This document shows positions 8,662 through 17,945 of a DNA stretch of 64,000 nucleotides, piece after piece. The position numbers and the translations under genes were made by a program. Location of the stretch: contig CP048486.1 of the NCBI GenBank assembly GCA_025560025.1, positions 248,001-312,000 of the forward strand, read 5' to 3'. The notes beneath the pieces were generated by a model that saw nothing but the letters and a program-made list of their open reading frames with translations, made no database searches and had not been told where the DNA came from. Source of the stretch: Agrobacterium tumefaciens (GTDB lineage Bacteria > Pseudomonadota > Alphaproteobacteria > Rhizobiales > Rhizobiaceae). Each line of letters begins with the position of its first letter. Within the stretch, counting starts at the first letter, position 1.

Positions 8662-10484
8662 AGACAATCAGAATGACGGCTGCGCAGGCCATGGTTCGTT
8701 ACCTGGCAGCGCAGATGAATGAACACGGCGAAACCTATATCGCCGGCATGTGGGCCATTTTCGGCCATGGCAATGTCGCCGGCATCGGCGAAGCGCTTTA
8801 TGGCATCCGCGACGAACTGCCGACCTATCGTGGCCAGAACGAGCAGTCCATGGCCCATGCGGCCATTGCCTATTCGAAGCAGCTGCGCCGCAGACGCGCG
8901 ATGGCGGTCACCTCCTCCATCGGCCCCGGTGCGGCCAATATGGTGACGGCGGCGGCGCTGGCGCATGTCAACCGCCTGCCGGTTCTGTTGATCCCCGGCG
9001 ACGTCTTCGCCAATCGTGGCCCCGATCCCGTCCTCCAGCAGCTCGAAGATTTCGGCGATGGCACGATGACGGTGAATGACTGCTTCCGCCCTGTCAGCCG
9101 TTATTTCGACCGCATCATGCGGCCGGAACAGTTGCTCACCGCGCTTCCCCGCGCCATGCGCACCATGACGGACCCGGCCGATTGCGGCCCAGTCACGCTC
9201 GCCTTCTGCCAGGACGTGCAGGCGGAAGCCTATGATTACCCCGAGAGTTTCTTCGAAAAGCGTGTCTGGCGTCAGCGCCGTCCCGAGCCCGACGTGGTGG
9301 AATTCGATGAAGCCGTCACTGCGCTCAAGGCGGCGAAGAACCCGATCATCGTTGCCGGTGGCGGCGTGCATTTTGCCGGCGCAACCGAAACCCTGAAGCG
9401 CTTTGCCGAAACCCACTCCATTCCGGTCGTCGAAACGCAGGCCGGCAAATCGGCATTGGCGTGGGATCACGATCTCAATTTCGGTCCCGTCGGCGTTACC
9501 GGTGCGGAAAGCGCCAATATCATCAGCGAAAAGGCCGACCTGGTCTTCGGTGTCGGCACCCGTTTTCAGGATTTCACCACTGGCTCCTGGGCGCTGTTCA
9601 AGAACCCGAACCGCAAAATCCTGGCGCTTAACGTTCAGCCCTATGACAGCGCCAAGCACGATGCCATCAGCCTGACGGCGGATGCGAAGATCGGGCTTGA
9701 GAAATTGTCGGCCGCCCTCGGCAGCCACCGTTTCGCGGCGCCGGATGCCGGTCTCAAGGCTGCATGGTTTAGAAAGGCCGATGCCGATACGGCAGCGCCG
9801 GGCGAAGACAATGCCAACAGCCTGCCCACCGACATGCAGGTCATCGGCGCGGTGCAGCGCCAGTCGCGTGACAATACCGTCGTCATGTGCGCCGCAGGCA
9901 CCATGCCGGGCGAGCTTCACCAGCTGTGGAAATCCAAGCTGCCGCTCTCCTATCACATGGAATACGGCTTCTCCTGCATGGGTTATGAAGTGGCCGGCGG
10001 CCTCGGCATCAAGATGGCGGAACCGGACCGCGACGTGATCGTCATGGTCGGCGACGGCTCCTACATGATGATGAATTCCGAGCTCGCGACATCGGTTGCC
10101 ATGGGCGTGAAGATCACGCTCGTCATCACTGACAACAGGGGTTACGGCTGCATCAACCGGCTGCAGATGGAAACCGGCGGCGCGGAGTTCAACAATCTCT
10201 ACGCCCACACCAACGTCAACCCGATCGCCATCGATTTCGTGGCCCATGCGGGCTCAATGGGGGCGGATGCGCGCAAGGTTTCCACCATAAGCGAGCTGGA
10301 AGAGGCGCTTGCCGCGGCCCGTGCCTCCAGCCGCACCACCGTCATCGTCATCGATACCGACCCTTACCCGACCCCGCAGGCCGGCGGTCACTGGTGGGAT
10401 GTCGCGGTGCCTGAAACCTCTGATCGCGCTGAAGTCGCCGATGCGCGCGCCCGTTATGAAAACCATCTCAAGGAAAGACAGTAA
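8658..10484 (+). CDS. iolD: 3D-(3,5/4)-trihydroxycyclohexane-1,2-dione hydrolase
   Basis: IolD is a thiamine-diphosphate enzyme that opens the ring of the trihydroxycyclohexanedione made by IolE, giving 5-deoxyglucuronate. The 608-aa protein has the three-domain TPP-enzyme layout: N-terminal PYR domain with the catalytic Glu region ([11 protein letters not shown]), a middle domain, and a C-terminal PP domain with the TPP motif [16 protein letters not shown] followed by [11 protein letters not shown]. The start is GTG at 8658, overlapping the iolC stop (GTGA). The next gene, iolE, begins one base after its stop. Confidence 0.94.
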   Translation: MKTIRMTAAQAMVRYLAAQMNEHGETYIAGMWAIFGHGNVAGIGEALYGIRDELPTYRGQNEQSMAHAAIAYSKQLRRRRAMAVTSSIGPGAANMVTAAALAHVNRLPVLLIPGDVFANRGPDPVLQQLEDFGDGTMTVNDCFRPVSRYFDRIMRPEQLLTALPRAMRTMTDPADCGPVTLAFCQDVQAEAYDYPESFFEKRVWRQRRPEPDVVEFDEAVTALKAAKNPIIVAGGGVHFAGATETLKRFAETHSIPVVETQAGKSALAWDHDLNFGPVGVTGAESANIISEKADLVFGVGTRFQDFTTGSWALFKNPNRKILALNVQPYDSAKHDAISLTADAKIGLEKLSAALGSHRFAAPDAGLKAAWFRKADADTAAPGEDNANSLPTDMQVIGAVQRQSRDNTVVMCAAGTMPGELHQLWKSKLPLSYHMEYGFSCMGYEVAGGLGIKMAEPDRDVIVMVGDGSYMMMNSELATSVAMGVKITLVITDNRGYGCINRLQMETGGAEFNNLYAHTNVNPIAIDFVAHAGSMGADARKVSTISELEEALAAARASSRTTVIVIDTDPYPTPQAGGHWWDVAVPETSDRAEVADARARYENHLKERQ

Positions 10485-10485
10485 G

Positions 10486-11394
10486 ATGATCCGTTACGGA
10501 ACCAACCCGATTGCCTGGTCCAACGACGACGACCGCACGCTGGGCGCGCATATCAGCCTCGAACAATGCCTCGATGAAACCGCCAAGATCGGTTTCGACG
10601 GCATCGAGAAGGGCCACAAGTTCCCGACCGAGCCGGAAGGCCTGAAGGGCGTGCTTTCGCCGCGCGGTCTCTCTTTCGTCTCCGGCTGGCATTCGCTGAA
10701 CCTTCTGACCGACGACATCGAATCCGAAAAGAAGGCGATGCAGCCGGCGCTCGATCTCCTGAAGGCCATGGGCTCGAAGGTCATCATCGTCTGCGAGACC
10801 TCCAATGCCATCCACGGCGATGACAACAAGGCGCTGGTCGACCGTCCGCGCCTTGCGGCCGGGGATTGGGCGAAATTCGGCACGGGCATCGAGGCGCTGG
10901 CCGCCTTTGCCGCAGAACAGGGCATCACCCTCGTTTATCACCACCACATGGGAACGGTGGTCGAGAGCGAAGAGGAAATCGACCTCCTGATGAAGCATAC
11001 CGGCCCGAAGACGCATCTGCTGCTCGATACCGGCCATTGCCTGTTCGGCGGCGGCGATCCCGTGCGCGTCGCGCAGAAATATATGGGTCGCGTCGGCCAT
11101 ATCCATGCCAAGAACGTGCGCCCTGCCATTGCCGATCAGGTTCGTGGTGAGCGCCTCTCCTTCCTCGAAGGCGTGCGCCGCGGCGTGTTCACCGTTCCCG
11201 GCGACAGCGAAGGCGGCGTGAACTTCCCGCCGGTGCTGAAGGTCGCGGCCGAGCATGGTTACAGCGGCTGGCTGGTGATCGAGGCCGAACAGGACCCGGA
11301 TGTCCGCAACCCGTTCGAATATCAGAGCCTCGGGCTGAAATCGCTGAAGGCTTTTGCGCGCGAAGCAGGGCTGGACAAGGCTCAGGCTGCTTGA
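10486..11394 (+). CDS. iolE: Inosose dehydratase
   Basis: IolE dehydrates 2-keto-myo-inositol to the trihydroxycyclohexanedione used by IolD. The 302-aa protein is a xylose-isomerase-like TIM barrel starting [16 protein letters not shown], with the conserved segments [22 protein letters not shown] and HIHAKNVRP that hold the metal-binding His, Asp and Glu residues. The ATG at 10486 follows GGAAAGACAGTA, one base past the iolD stop. A repeat (11458-11572) separates it from iolB. Confidence 0.94.
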   Translation: MIRYGTNPIAWSNDDDRTLGAHISLEQCLDETAKIGFDGIEKGHKFPTEPEGLKGVLSPRGLSFVSGWHSLNLLTDDIESEKKAMQPALDLLKAMGSKVIIVCETSNAIHGDDNKALVDRPRLAAGDWAKFGTGIEALAAFAAEQGITLVYHHHMGTVVESEEEIDLLMKHTGPKTHLLLDTGHCLFGGGDPVRVAQKYMGRVGHIHAKNVRPAIADQVRGERLSFLEGVRRGVFTVPGDSEGGVNFPPVLKVAAEHGYSGWLVIEAEQDPDVRNPFEYQSLGLKSLKAFAREAGLDKAQAA

Positions 11395-11457
11395 GCTGAG
11401 AGGGGGGCATTCGTCCATATATCCAGAATCGTATGTTCCGGTGCACCCCCTCCTCCC

Positions 11458-11572
11458 TCATTCCTGTGCTTGTCACAGGAATCCAGCCGACGCGCGTCGG
11501 CGCGGCGGGAAGACTCCTCTCAGCCCAAGGACTTGGGCTGGCTGGATCCCTGTGACGAGCACAGGGATGAGG
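11458..11572. repeat. Mosaic palindromic repeat, copy 2 (between iolE and iolB)
   Basis: The outer arms are TCATTCCTGTGCTTGTCACA and TGTGACGAGCACAGGGATGA. Inside are GACGCGCGTCGGCG and the palindrome CAGCCCAAGGACTTGGGCTG. It shares inner modules with copies 1, 3 and 5 but has different outer arms. Lying inside the iol gene series, it may be transcribed and fold into a long hairpin. Confidence 0.85.
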
Positions 11573-11629
11573 GAAACGCGGGAATAGCCGCCCGATAAAT
11601 TGAACGACTGACCAAAAAGGAACACCACC

Positions 11630-12442
11630 ATGACCTCACTTCTGCGCAAGCCGGTCGCGACCAGCGGCAAGGTGCACGACATCACGCCCCAAAGCGCGGA
11701 TTGGGGTTATGTCGGTTTCGGCCTCTACCGCCTGAAGCCGGGCGAAACGGCGGCGGAAAACACCGGCGATACCGAAGTCATCCTTGTGGTGGTCGAAGGC
11801 AAGGCGACGATTTCCGCGGGCGGGAAGGATTTCGGTGAACTCGGCGACCGCATGAATGTGTTCGAGCGCAAGCCGCCGCACTGCGTCTACGTGCCCGCCG
11901 GCTCCGAATGGTCGCTGACCGCCACGAGTGATTGCACTATCGGCGTCTGCACCGCACCCGGCGAAAAAGGCAGCCGCGAGGCGCAGCAGATCGGCCCGAA
12001 CGGTGTGCAGCTCACCGAACGAGGCAAGGGCGCCAATACGCGTTACATCTTCCCCATCGCCATGGAAGAACGCGATGTGGCCGACAGCCTGCTGGTAACG
12101 GAAGTCTTCACGCCGTCGGGCAACTGGTCCTCCTATCCGCCGCACCGGCATGATGAGGATAACTACCCCAACATGACCTATCTGGAGGAGACCTACTATC
12201 ATCGCCTCAACCCGGCGCAGGGTTTCGGTTTCCAGCGCGTCTTCACCGAAGACGGTTCGCTGGACGAAACCATGGCGGTGTCGGACGGCGATGTCGTGCT
12301 GGTGCCCAAGGGTCACCACCCCTGCGGCGCGCCCTATGGCTATGAGATGTATTATCTGAACGTGATGGCCGGGCCGATGCGCAAATGGCGCTTCAAGAAC
12401 CACCCGGATCATGACTGGATTTTCAAACGGGATAATCCGTAA
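11630..12442 (+). CDS. iolB: 5-deoxy-glucuronate isomerase
   Basis: IolB converts 5-deoxy-D-glucuronate to 2-deoxy-5-keto-gluconate, the IolC substrate. The 270-aa protein is a bicupin (KduI/IolB family) with SADWGYVGFGLYRLKPGE in the first half and the metal-binding cupin motif YPPHRHDEDNYPNMTYLEETYYHR in the second. The ATG follows AAAGGAACACCACC. It is 235 bases downstream of iolE, with a mosaic repeat in the gap, so it may share the iol transcript or be separately initiated. With iolC, iolD and iolE it covers four central steps. iolA and a clear idhA are not in the window. Confidence 0.94.
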   Translation: MTSLLRKPVATSGKVHDITPQSADWGYVGFGLYRLKPGETAAENTGDTEVILVVVEGKATISAGGKDFGELGDRMNVFERKPPHCVYVPAGSEWSLTATSDCTIGVCTAPGEKGSREAQQIGPNGVQLTERGKGANTRYIFPIAMEERDVADSLLVTEVFTPSGNWSSYPPHRHDEDNYPNMTYLEETYYHRLNPAQGFGFQRVFTEDGSLDETMAVSDGDVVLVPKGHHPCGAPYGYEMYYLNVMAGPMRKWRFKNHPDHDWIFKRDNP

Positions 12443-12470
12443 GGCATTTCAGGCAAACACCGCCGCCTCC

Positions 12471-12585
12471 TCATCCCTGTGCCTGTCACAGGGATCCAGC
12501 CAGCCCAAGTCCTTGGGCTGAAGGGAGTTTTTCCGTCGCGCAGACGCGCGTCGGCTGGATTCCTGTGACAAGCACAGGAATAAGG
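12471..12585. repeat. Mosaic palindromic repeat, copy 3
   Basis: The outer arms are TCATCCCTGTGCCTGTCACA and TGTGACAAGCACAGGAATAA. Inside are CAGCCCAAGTCCTTGGGCTG and CGCGCAGACGCGCGTCGGCTGG. It is close to copy 2 read on the other strand. It sits 28 bases after the iolB stop. Confidence 0.85.
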
Positions 12586-12678
12586 GGTCTGCGGTGGTAC
12601 GTATCGAGACTGCCTTGAAGCTAAACAAACGCATCCAAATAATTGACTTAATTCAAATAATCTCGGGAGGAGAATACC

Positions 12679-13806
12679 ATGGCCGCTCTTGGCGTGGGCC
12701 TTATCGGCACCGGTTACATGGGCAAATGCCACGCTCTGGCGTGGAACAATGTCACCAGCGTCTTCGGCGATGTGGAGCGTCCCCGCCTCGTGACGCTCGC
12801 GGAAGTCAATCCCGAGCTTGCCGCGAAGAAAGCCGCCGAGTTCGGTTTTGCCCGCTCGACGGGCAACTGGCGCGATCTGCTGTCCGATCCCGAGATCGAC
12901 GTCATTTCGGTCACCACGCCGAACGCCTTCCACCCGGAAATGGCGATTGCCGCCCTTGAGGCCGGCAAACATGTCTGGTGTGAAAAACCGATGGCGCCCG
13001 CCTTTACTGACGCGGTGAAGATGCGCGACGCCGCCCGCCAGTCCGGCAAGGCGGCGGCGATGGGCTACAACTACATCCAGAACCCCGTCATCCGCCATAT
13101 CCGCCGCCTGATCGACGAAGGCGCGATTGGCAACGTCTATCACGTTCGCGCCGAAATGGACGAGGACTTTATGGCCGATGCCACCCAGCCCTTCTACTGG
13201 AAGAGCGAAGCTTCCTCCGGTTACGGCGCGCTGGATGATTTCGCCGTGCACCCGCTGTCTCTGCTCTTCGCCCTTTTCGGTCATGCCGAAAGCGCCATCA
13301 CCGACATGGTGAAGCCTTATGAGACCCGCCCGCTTGCCGGCGGCGGCGACCGCGCCGTCGAGACACATGACCTCGCCAGCGTGCTGCTGAAGCTCGAAGG
13401 CGGGATTTCCGCCGTGCTCATCGCCAACCGCTCCGCCTGGGGCCGCAAGGGCCGCATCGCCATCCAGATTTACGGCTCCACCGGCTCGATCCTGTTCGAT
13501 CAGGAGCGGATGAACGAATTCCAGCTTTACACCACGGATGGACGCCCGGAGGAACAGGGTTTCCGAACCATCCTCACCGCGCCGCACCACAAACCCTATG
13601 ACCGCTTCATCCCCGCCCCCGGCCACGGCCTCGGCTTCAACGATCTGAAGGTGATCGAATGCCGGGAACTGATCGCGGCTATCGAGGGGAAAAAGGCCCA
13701 TATCATCGATTTCGAGGAAGGGCTGAAGATCGAGCGCAGCATTCACGCCATGGCCCGGTCTTTCGCCGAAGGGCGATGGGTGACGGCGGAGGAGATTGCG
13801 GAATAA
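12679..13806 (+). CDS. Gfo/Idh/MocA-family oxidoreductase
   Basis: NAD(P)-dependent sugar or polyol dehydrogenase of 375 aa. The N-terminal Rossmann domain starts GVGLIGTGYMGKCHALAW (GxGxxG-type) and is followed by the family signature HVWCEKPMA near residue 97. The substrate lysine is in EKP. The C-terminal half is the GFO_IDH_MocA_C beta-sheet domain. The ATG follows GGGAGGAG. Its place behind iolB suggests an inositol-isomer or related dehydrogenase, but the family is broad and the sequence does not fix the substrate. Confidence 0.88.
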   Translation: MAALGVGLIGTGYMGKCHALAWNNVTSVFGDVERPRLVTLAEVNPELAAKKAAEFGFARSTGNWRDLLSDPEIDVISVTTPNAFHPEMAIAALEAGKHVWCEKPMAPAFTDAVKMRDAARQSGKAAAMGYNYIQNPVIRHIRRLIDEGAIGNVYHVRAEMDEDFMADATQPFYWKSEASSGYGALDDFAVHPLSLLFALFGHAESAITDMVKPYETRPLAGGGDRAVETHDLASVLLKLEGGISAVLIANRSAWGRKGRIAIQIYGSTGSILFDQERMNEFQLYTTDGRPEEQGFRTILTAPHHKPYDRFIPAPGHGLGFNDLKVIECRELIAAIEGKKAHIIDFEEGLKIERSIHAMARSFAEGRWVTAEEIAE

Positions 13807-13838
13807 GGACGCCGACAAAGGGCGAGAACCTCTCTTCC

Positions 13839-13950
13839 GTCATACCGGCCTTGAGCCGGTATCCAGCCACGGCGCGTCTGCGCCGTGACAGGAGTCTTTT
13901 ATGATCAAAGACTTGATCATGCTGGACCCCGGATCAAGTCCGGGGTGACG
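13839..13950. repeat. Mosaic palindromic repeat, copy 4
   Basis: The left arm GTCATACCGGCCTTGAGCC is identical to copy 1. The right end ACCCCGGATCAAGTCCGGGG is a different palindrome, with ACGGCGCGTCTGCGCCGT and TGATCAAAGACTTGATCA in between. It lies between two convergent genes, where it could end both transcripts. Confidence 0.8.
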
Positions 13951-13969
13951 GTGCGTGGAGGTTCCGACC

Positions 13970-14932
13970 TCACCCCTTGACCGGCGTTTCCGGCACCGGC
14001 GTCAGCACCTTGCCGTCCTTGAACCAGCCGAGAATATTGTCAGCCACCAGATCGGCCATGGCGTTGCGCGTCGGGATCGAGGCAGAGGCGACATGCGGCA
14101 GCAGGGAGACATTCGGCAGCGACAGGAAAGCTTCAGGCACCTTCGGCTCAGCATAGAACACATCGAGACCGGCAGCACCCACAGCACCGCTCTTAAGCGC
14201 CTGCAGAAGCGCATCCTCATCGACGCTGGAACCGCGCCCGACATTGATGAACACGCCCTCAGGCCCGAGCGCCGTCAGGATTTCGGTATTGATCGCTTTG
14301 TGCGTTTCCGGCGTGCCGGGCACGATGCAGATCAGGATATCGACGGCTTCCGCCATCTCCTTCAGCGAGCCGTAATAGGTGTAAGGGAGGCCATCCCGCT
14401 TGCTGCGGGTGTGGTATCCGATTTCCACCTTGAAAGGCTCCAGCCGCTTGGCGATTTCCTGCCCGATGCGGCCCATGCCGAAAAGGCCGACCTTGCGGCC
14501 GCGCAGTGAAAACGGCGAGAGTGCGAACGGACCTTCGCCAACCCATTTGCCATCGCGCAACCAAGTCTCGGCCTGATAGAGCCGGCGCACGGTGTTGATC
14601 AAAAGCGCAATCGTCGTATCGGCCACCTCGTCGTTCAGCACGTCAGGCGTATTGGTCACCACGATGTTGCGCGTGGCGGCATGTTTGGCATCGACGCCGT
14701 CATAACCCACGCCGAAATTGGCGATGATCTCGAGCTTCGGCAGCGCATCGATCCATTTAGCGTTGACGACGCCGGAAACGGCGATGGCATTGACGCGCTC
14801 GGCTGCACCCTCAGGCAGAACCGGCTCGGCACCGGCAGGCACAGTCACGATCTCGACCTTGCCTTCGAGGCGTTCGAGAACGCGCGGGTTTATCTTGCCG
14901 GGAACGAGAACGACGGCCTTTTTGTCAGACAT
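13970..14932 (-). CDS. D-2-hydroxyacid dehydrogenase (glyoxylate/hydroxypyruvate reductase type)
   Basis: NAD(P)H-dependent dehydrogenase of 320 aa. The nucleotide-binding motif LFGMGRIGQEIA is present, and the catalytic Arg, Glu and His are visible in NVGRGSSVDEDAL, YAEPKVPEAF and LLPHVASAS. The ATG at 14932 (MSDKKAVVLVPG) is preceded by AGGAGGAATATCCGCTC, so the ten-residue longer frame is rejected. The substrate may be glyoxylate, hydroxypyruvate or a keto sugar acid. It stands alone on the minus strand between two mosaic repeats. Confidence 0.88.
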   Translation of the reverse strand: MSDKKAVVLVPGKINPRVLERLEGKVEIVTVPAGAEPVLPEGAAERVNAIAVSGVVNAKWIDALPKLEIIANFGVGYDGVDAKHAATRNIVVTNTPDVLNDEVADTTIALLINTVRRLYQAETWLRDGKWVGEGPFALSPFSLRGRKVGLFGMGRIGQEIAKRLEPFKVEIGYHTRSKRDGLPYTYYGSLKEMAEAVDILICIVPGTPETHKAINTEILTALGPEGVFINVGRGSSVDEDALLQALKSGAVGAAGLDVFYAEPKVPEAFLSLPNVSLLPHVASASIPTRNAMADLVADNILGWFKDGKVLTPVPETPVKG

Positions 14933-15110
14933 GAGCGGATATTCCTCCTGATAACATTCCAATAGCCGGAGCAGGTTTCAGGCGAACCTTTCGCCATCCC
15001 GCTCCTCTGGGCGGCGATCCTTTCAAACAAAGACGGCCGTGAAAAGGGCAATAAGGGGATGCTATGGGGCCAGACGGAAGTTTCATGCCGATTTTTTGCG
15101 CCCCATTTCC

Positions 15111-15222
15111 GTCATGCCGGACTTGATCCGGCATCCAGCCAGCCCAAGTCCTTGGGCTTAGAGAGTCTTTTCACCGCGTCGACACGCGGTGGCTGGATTC
15201 CGGCTCAAGGCCGGAATGACGG
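15111..15222. repeat. Mosaic palindromic repeat, copy 5
   Basis: The outer arms are GTCATGCCGGACTTGATCCG and CGGCTCAAGGCCGGAATGAC. Inside are CAGCCCAAGTCCTTGGGCT and GTCGACACGCGGTGGCTGG. It lies between the hydroxyacid dehydrogenase gene and the lacI-type gene. Confidence 0.85.
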
Positions 15223-15288
15223 AAGAAGGGAACATCGCGAACAACCAGAAACATACAGCCTGCCGCATCCATGCTCCCGGGCGATATA

Positions 15289-16311
15289 CTACACCCGCGG
15301 CCGCACCGGCCCGGTCGATTGCCGGATGCGCATTTCCGGCTTGATGAGGTGAATGCCGTCAGGCTCGTGGCTGCCCGCCAGCCTGTCCAGCAATGCGCGG
15401 GCCGCCAAGCGCCCCACCTCGGCCTGGCCGTTGGAAACGGTGGTCAGCGCCGGCGTGGCAATCGCCGCCTCTTCCAGATCGTCATAGCCGGTGACGGAAA
15501 TATCGACGCCCGGCACCAGACCGGCGCGGGAAATGCCGTTCATGAGACCGATGGCGACGAGATCGTTCCAGCAGACTGCGGCCGTCGGCTTCTGCGGCAG
15601 GGAGAGGAAATGCACCGCAGCCTCGAAACCGCCCTGTTTGGAGCGGGGGCCGGGGATGCGCAGGTTCGGGTCGACCTCGATGCCGGCCTTGCGCAGCGCA
15701 TTGACATACCCCTGATAACGGTCACGGCCGGTCGAGGTCTGGTCGGTGCCGCCAACCATGGCGATGGTGCGGTGGCCGAGGCTGATAAGGTGGTTGGTGG
15801 CGAGCGAAATGCCATAGCTGTCGTCGCCGCGATAGGTCGGCATGTCGACGCCATCCAGGGAACGGGCCACCAGAATGGCGGGCATGCCGTTTTCCTCGGC
15901 CAGCGTCATATCCTCGATCGGCGTGCCGATGGCGGGCGACATGATGATGCCGTCCGAGCCGAGCTGCAGCAGCGTTTCGATGAAGGTGCGCTGTTTCTCC
16001 ACCGAATCGTAGTGGTTGGAGAGAATGAAGGTCTGGCGGCTGCGGTCCAGCTCGCTTTCGATGGCTTTGAGAATTTCGCCGTAGAAGGGGTTCATCACAT
16101 CATGGAACACCACGCCGACAATGCCGGAGCGCGAGGTGCGCAGGCTGGCCGCCCGGCGGTTGTAAATGTAACCCAGCGCCCGCGCCTGTTCCTTGATCTT
16201 GTCGCGCGTGTCGGAGGCGACCAGCGGACTGTCACGCAAGGCGAGGGAAATGGTGGCGGTCGAAAGGCCGAGACTTTCGGCAATCGTGGACAGTTTGACC
16301 TTTTGGGCCAC
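15289..16311 (-). CDS. LacI-family transcriptional regulator
   Basis: 340-aa repressor. The N-terminal LacI helix-turn-helix reads KLSTIAESLGLSTATISLALRDS, followed by hinge sequence and a periplasmic-binding-protein-like effector domain (GIVGVVFHDVMNPFYGEI onward). The start is GTG at 16311 (VAQKVKLS), preceded by GGGAGGAAT; the longer frame to 16362 would run through the operator-like palindrome. A perfect 10-bp inverted repeat lies 39-66 bases upstream and suggests autoregulation. The target genes are not obvious; the downstream 2-hydroxyacid dehydrogenase gene is one candidate. Confidence 0.9.
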   Translation of the reverse strand: MAQKVKLSTIAESLGLSTATISLALRDSPLVASDTRDKIKEQARALGYIYNRRAASLRTSRSGIVGVVFHDVMNPFYGEILKAIESELDRSRQTFILSNHYDSVEKQRTFIETLLQLGSDGIIMSPAIGTPIEDMTLAEENGMPAILVARSLDGVDMPTYRGDDSYGISLATNHLISLGHRTIAMVGGTDQTSTGRDRYQGYVNALRKAGIEVDPNLRIPGPRSKQGGFEAAVHFLSLPQKPTAAVCWNDLVAIGLMNGISRAGLVPGVDISVTGYDDLEEAAIATPALTTVSNGQAEVGRLAARALLDRLAGSHEPDGIHLIKPEMRIRQSTGPVRPRV

Positions 16312-16349
16312 GGCATTCCTCCCAAACGCATGTCGTTGACGACGTATCT

Positions 16350-16377
16350 GTTTAAATTGCAATTAAACAATTTAAAC
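16350..16377. promoter_or_regulatory. Candidate LacI-type operator
   Basis: GTTTAAATTG and CAATTTAAAC form a perfect 10-bp inverted repeat with an eight-base spacer. It lies 39 bases upstream of the GTG start of the lacI-type gene in an AT-rich promoter region. LacI proteins often control their own promoter through such sites. Confidence 0.5.
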
Positions 16378-16442
16378 AAAATCCGCAACCCGTTTAAGAG
16401 ATACCCACAAAACAGAGTTTTATTTTTAAAAATTTCAACAAA

Positions 16443-16952
16443 TTATTGAAGATTGGTGTCGATCGCCTTGAGAAGTTTAACCACGGTGCGCACATCCTTG
16501 GCCGAAAGCCCCTCAATGGCGCGGGCGCCGCAATTGGCAATCGAGACATTGATATGTTCAACGCTTTTCAGGCCGGCTTCCGTCAGCTTTACCAGCGTGA
16601 CACGGCCATCCTCGTCGTCGCCGCTGCGTTCCACGAAACCCTGGGCCTCCATGCGGCCGATGGTGCGCGTCATGGTGGGCGCCTTGACGCCGAGTTTCTG
16701 GGCGATCTGCCCCGGCGTGAGGCTGCCTTCCTGCGCCAGCGCCAGGATAACGCCGTCCTGCCCGGCATAAAGCCCGCTTTCGGCAAGGCTGTGGCTCAGC
16801 GCCGTGCGCATGGAGCGGGCGGCCTGGGTGATGGATTGCGCCAGTTCCTCAGGGTTGAAATTCTCATCCCTTTTTTTGGCGTCCTTTATTTTCTTGCCAC
16901 TCTTTTCCTTCTTGGCGCCCTTGTCCTTATGCCCAGTTTTATCCTTGCTCAT
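16443..16952 (-). CDS. MarR-family regulator with lysine-rich N-terminus
   Basis: 169-aa winged-helix regulator. Residues ~1-32 are an unusual lysine-rich tail (about half Lys/Asp/Glu), and the MarR domain occupies ~40-165 with LTPGQIAQKLGVKAPTMTRTIGRMEAQGFVERS as the recognition helix and wing. The ATG at 16952 (MSKDKTGHKDKG) is the first plausible start; the longer frame to 17048 overlaps the divergent gene. It is transcribed away from the creatininase-family gene across a 79-base gap, so it may regulate that gene. Confidence 0.85.
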   Translation of the reverse strand: MSKDKTGHKDKGAKKEKSGKKIKDAKKRDENFNPEELAQSITQAARSMRTALSHSLAESGLYAGQDGVILALAQEGSLTPGQIAQKLGVKAPTMTRTIGRMEAQGFVERSGDDEDGRVTLVKLTEAGLKSVEHINVSIANCGARAIEGLSAKDVRTVVKLLKAIDTNLQ

Positions 16953-17031
16953 ATGCGAGTGCCTTTTACCCTGTGGCGGAACCGATATATGTTGCTGGAA
17001 ATCCTTACCGAATGCACGCGCGGACTGCCAG

Positions 17032-17832
17032 ATGCCAAACTCATACACGCATTATCACGACGAAAACGTAACAGACCCGCATCTTCGCGCAACAGCTGCA
17101 ATTTCCGTGCTGCCGCTCGGCGCGCATGAACAGCATGGGCCGCACCTGCCGTTCGAGACCGATACGCTGATTGCCGAAGGCATCGCCGCCCGTCTCGCCG
17201 CCGCCCTGCCCGCTCACCTGCCCGTCTCCTTCCTACCTGTGGAACCGGTCGGCTATTCCATCGAACACATGAATGTGCCGGGCACAAAAACGCTGCGTTA
17301 CGATGAGTCCATCGAGCGCTGGCTCGGCATCGCCGAGGCGGAATATAAAAAAGGCGTGCGAAAATTCGTGATGCTGAACGCCCATGGCGGCAATTCACCG
17401 CTAATGACCATCGTCGCCACCGAGGCCCGCGCCCGTTTCGGCATGCTGGCGGTCGCCACAAGCTGGACCCGCTTCGGCGTGTCGGCGGATATCGTGAAGC
17501 CCGAGGACAAGGCGGTCGATATCCATGGCGGCGATATCGAAACATCGGTCATGCTGGCGCTTCACCCCGAACGCGTGGCGATGCAGAAGGCTGCAAACTT
17601 TCCCTCCCGCCAGAGCGATTTCGCCAGCCGCTTCAAACACCTGCGCGCCTATGGTCCACACGCCTTCGGCTGGCTGATGAGCGATCTGAACCCCGACGGC
17701 GTTGCCGGAAACGCCGCCGCCGCGACAGCGGAAAAGGGCGAAAGGCTGATTTCCCACGCCGTAAAAGGCCTTGTCGAACTGCTTGAAGATATCCACGCTT
17801 TTGACATAACGTTATTTCATAACAAAATTTGA
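17032..17832 (+). CDS. Creatininase-family amidohydrolase
   Basis: 266-aa metal-dependent hydrolase of the creatininase family, which includes creatinine amidohydrolase, mycofactocin peptidase and pyrimidine/flavin-pathway amidases. The metal-binding segment LPLGAHEQHGPHLPFETDTLIAEGIA lies near residues 26-51, and NAHGGNSP and DIHGGDIETS carry further family residues. The ATG at 17032 gives a family-sized protein and lies divergent from the marR gene. The substrate is unknown. The candidate Zur site for the next gene overlaps this gene's last codons. Confidence 0.85.
   Translation: MPNSYTHYHDENVTDPHLRATAAISVLPLGAHEQHGPHLPFETDTLIAEGIAARLAAALPAHLPVSFLPVEPVGYSIEHMNVPGTKTLRYDESIERWLGIAEAEYKKGVRKFVMLNAHGGNSPLMTIVATEARARFGMLAVATSWTRFGVSADIVKPEDKAVDIHGGDIETSVMLALHPERVAMQKAANFPSRQSDFASRFKHLRAYGPHAFGWLMSDLNPDGVAGNAAAATAEKGERLISHAVKGLVELLEDIHAFDITLFHNKI
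17811..17823. promoter_or_regulatory. Candidate Zur (zinc uptake regulator) box
   Basis: GTTATTTCATAAC has the GTTAT-N3-ATAAC core of proteobacterial Zur sites, and the overlapping ATAACGTTAT (17806-17815) is a perfect palindrome. It lies at the very end of the creatininase gene, about 120 bases before the G3E GTPase gene. COG0523 GTPases are frequent Zur targets, which supports the reading. Confidence 0.5.
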
Positions 17833-17945
17833 GTGCCATGGCCGAATTCGGCCAAAATCTCTTTGAACTGCCAGGACGTCGCGCCTATATGGACGACGAC
17901 ACATCTTCCTGAGGCCTGACGGCCTCTCTCCACGCGGGGTTTTCC

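Noticed and set aside
12679..13806. Naming the Gfo/Idh/MocA gene idhA
   Set aside because: The family is broad and the gene only neighbours the iol operon. Sequence alone does not distinguish inositol dehydrogenase from other polyol or sugar dehydrogenases.
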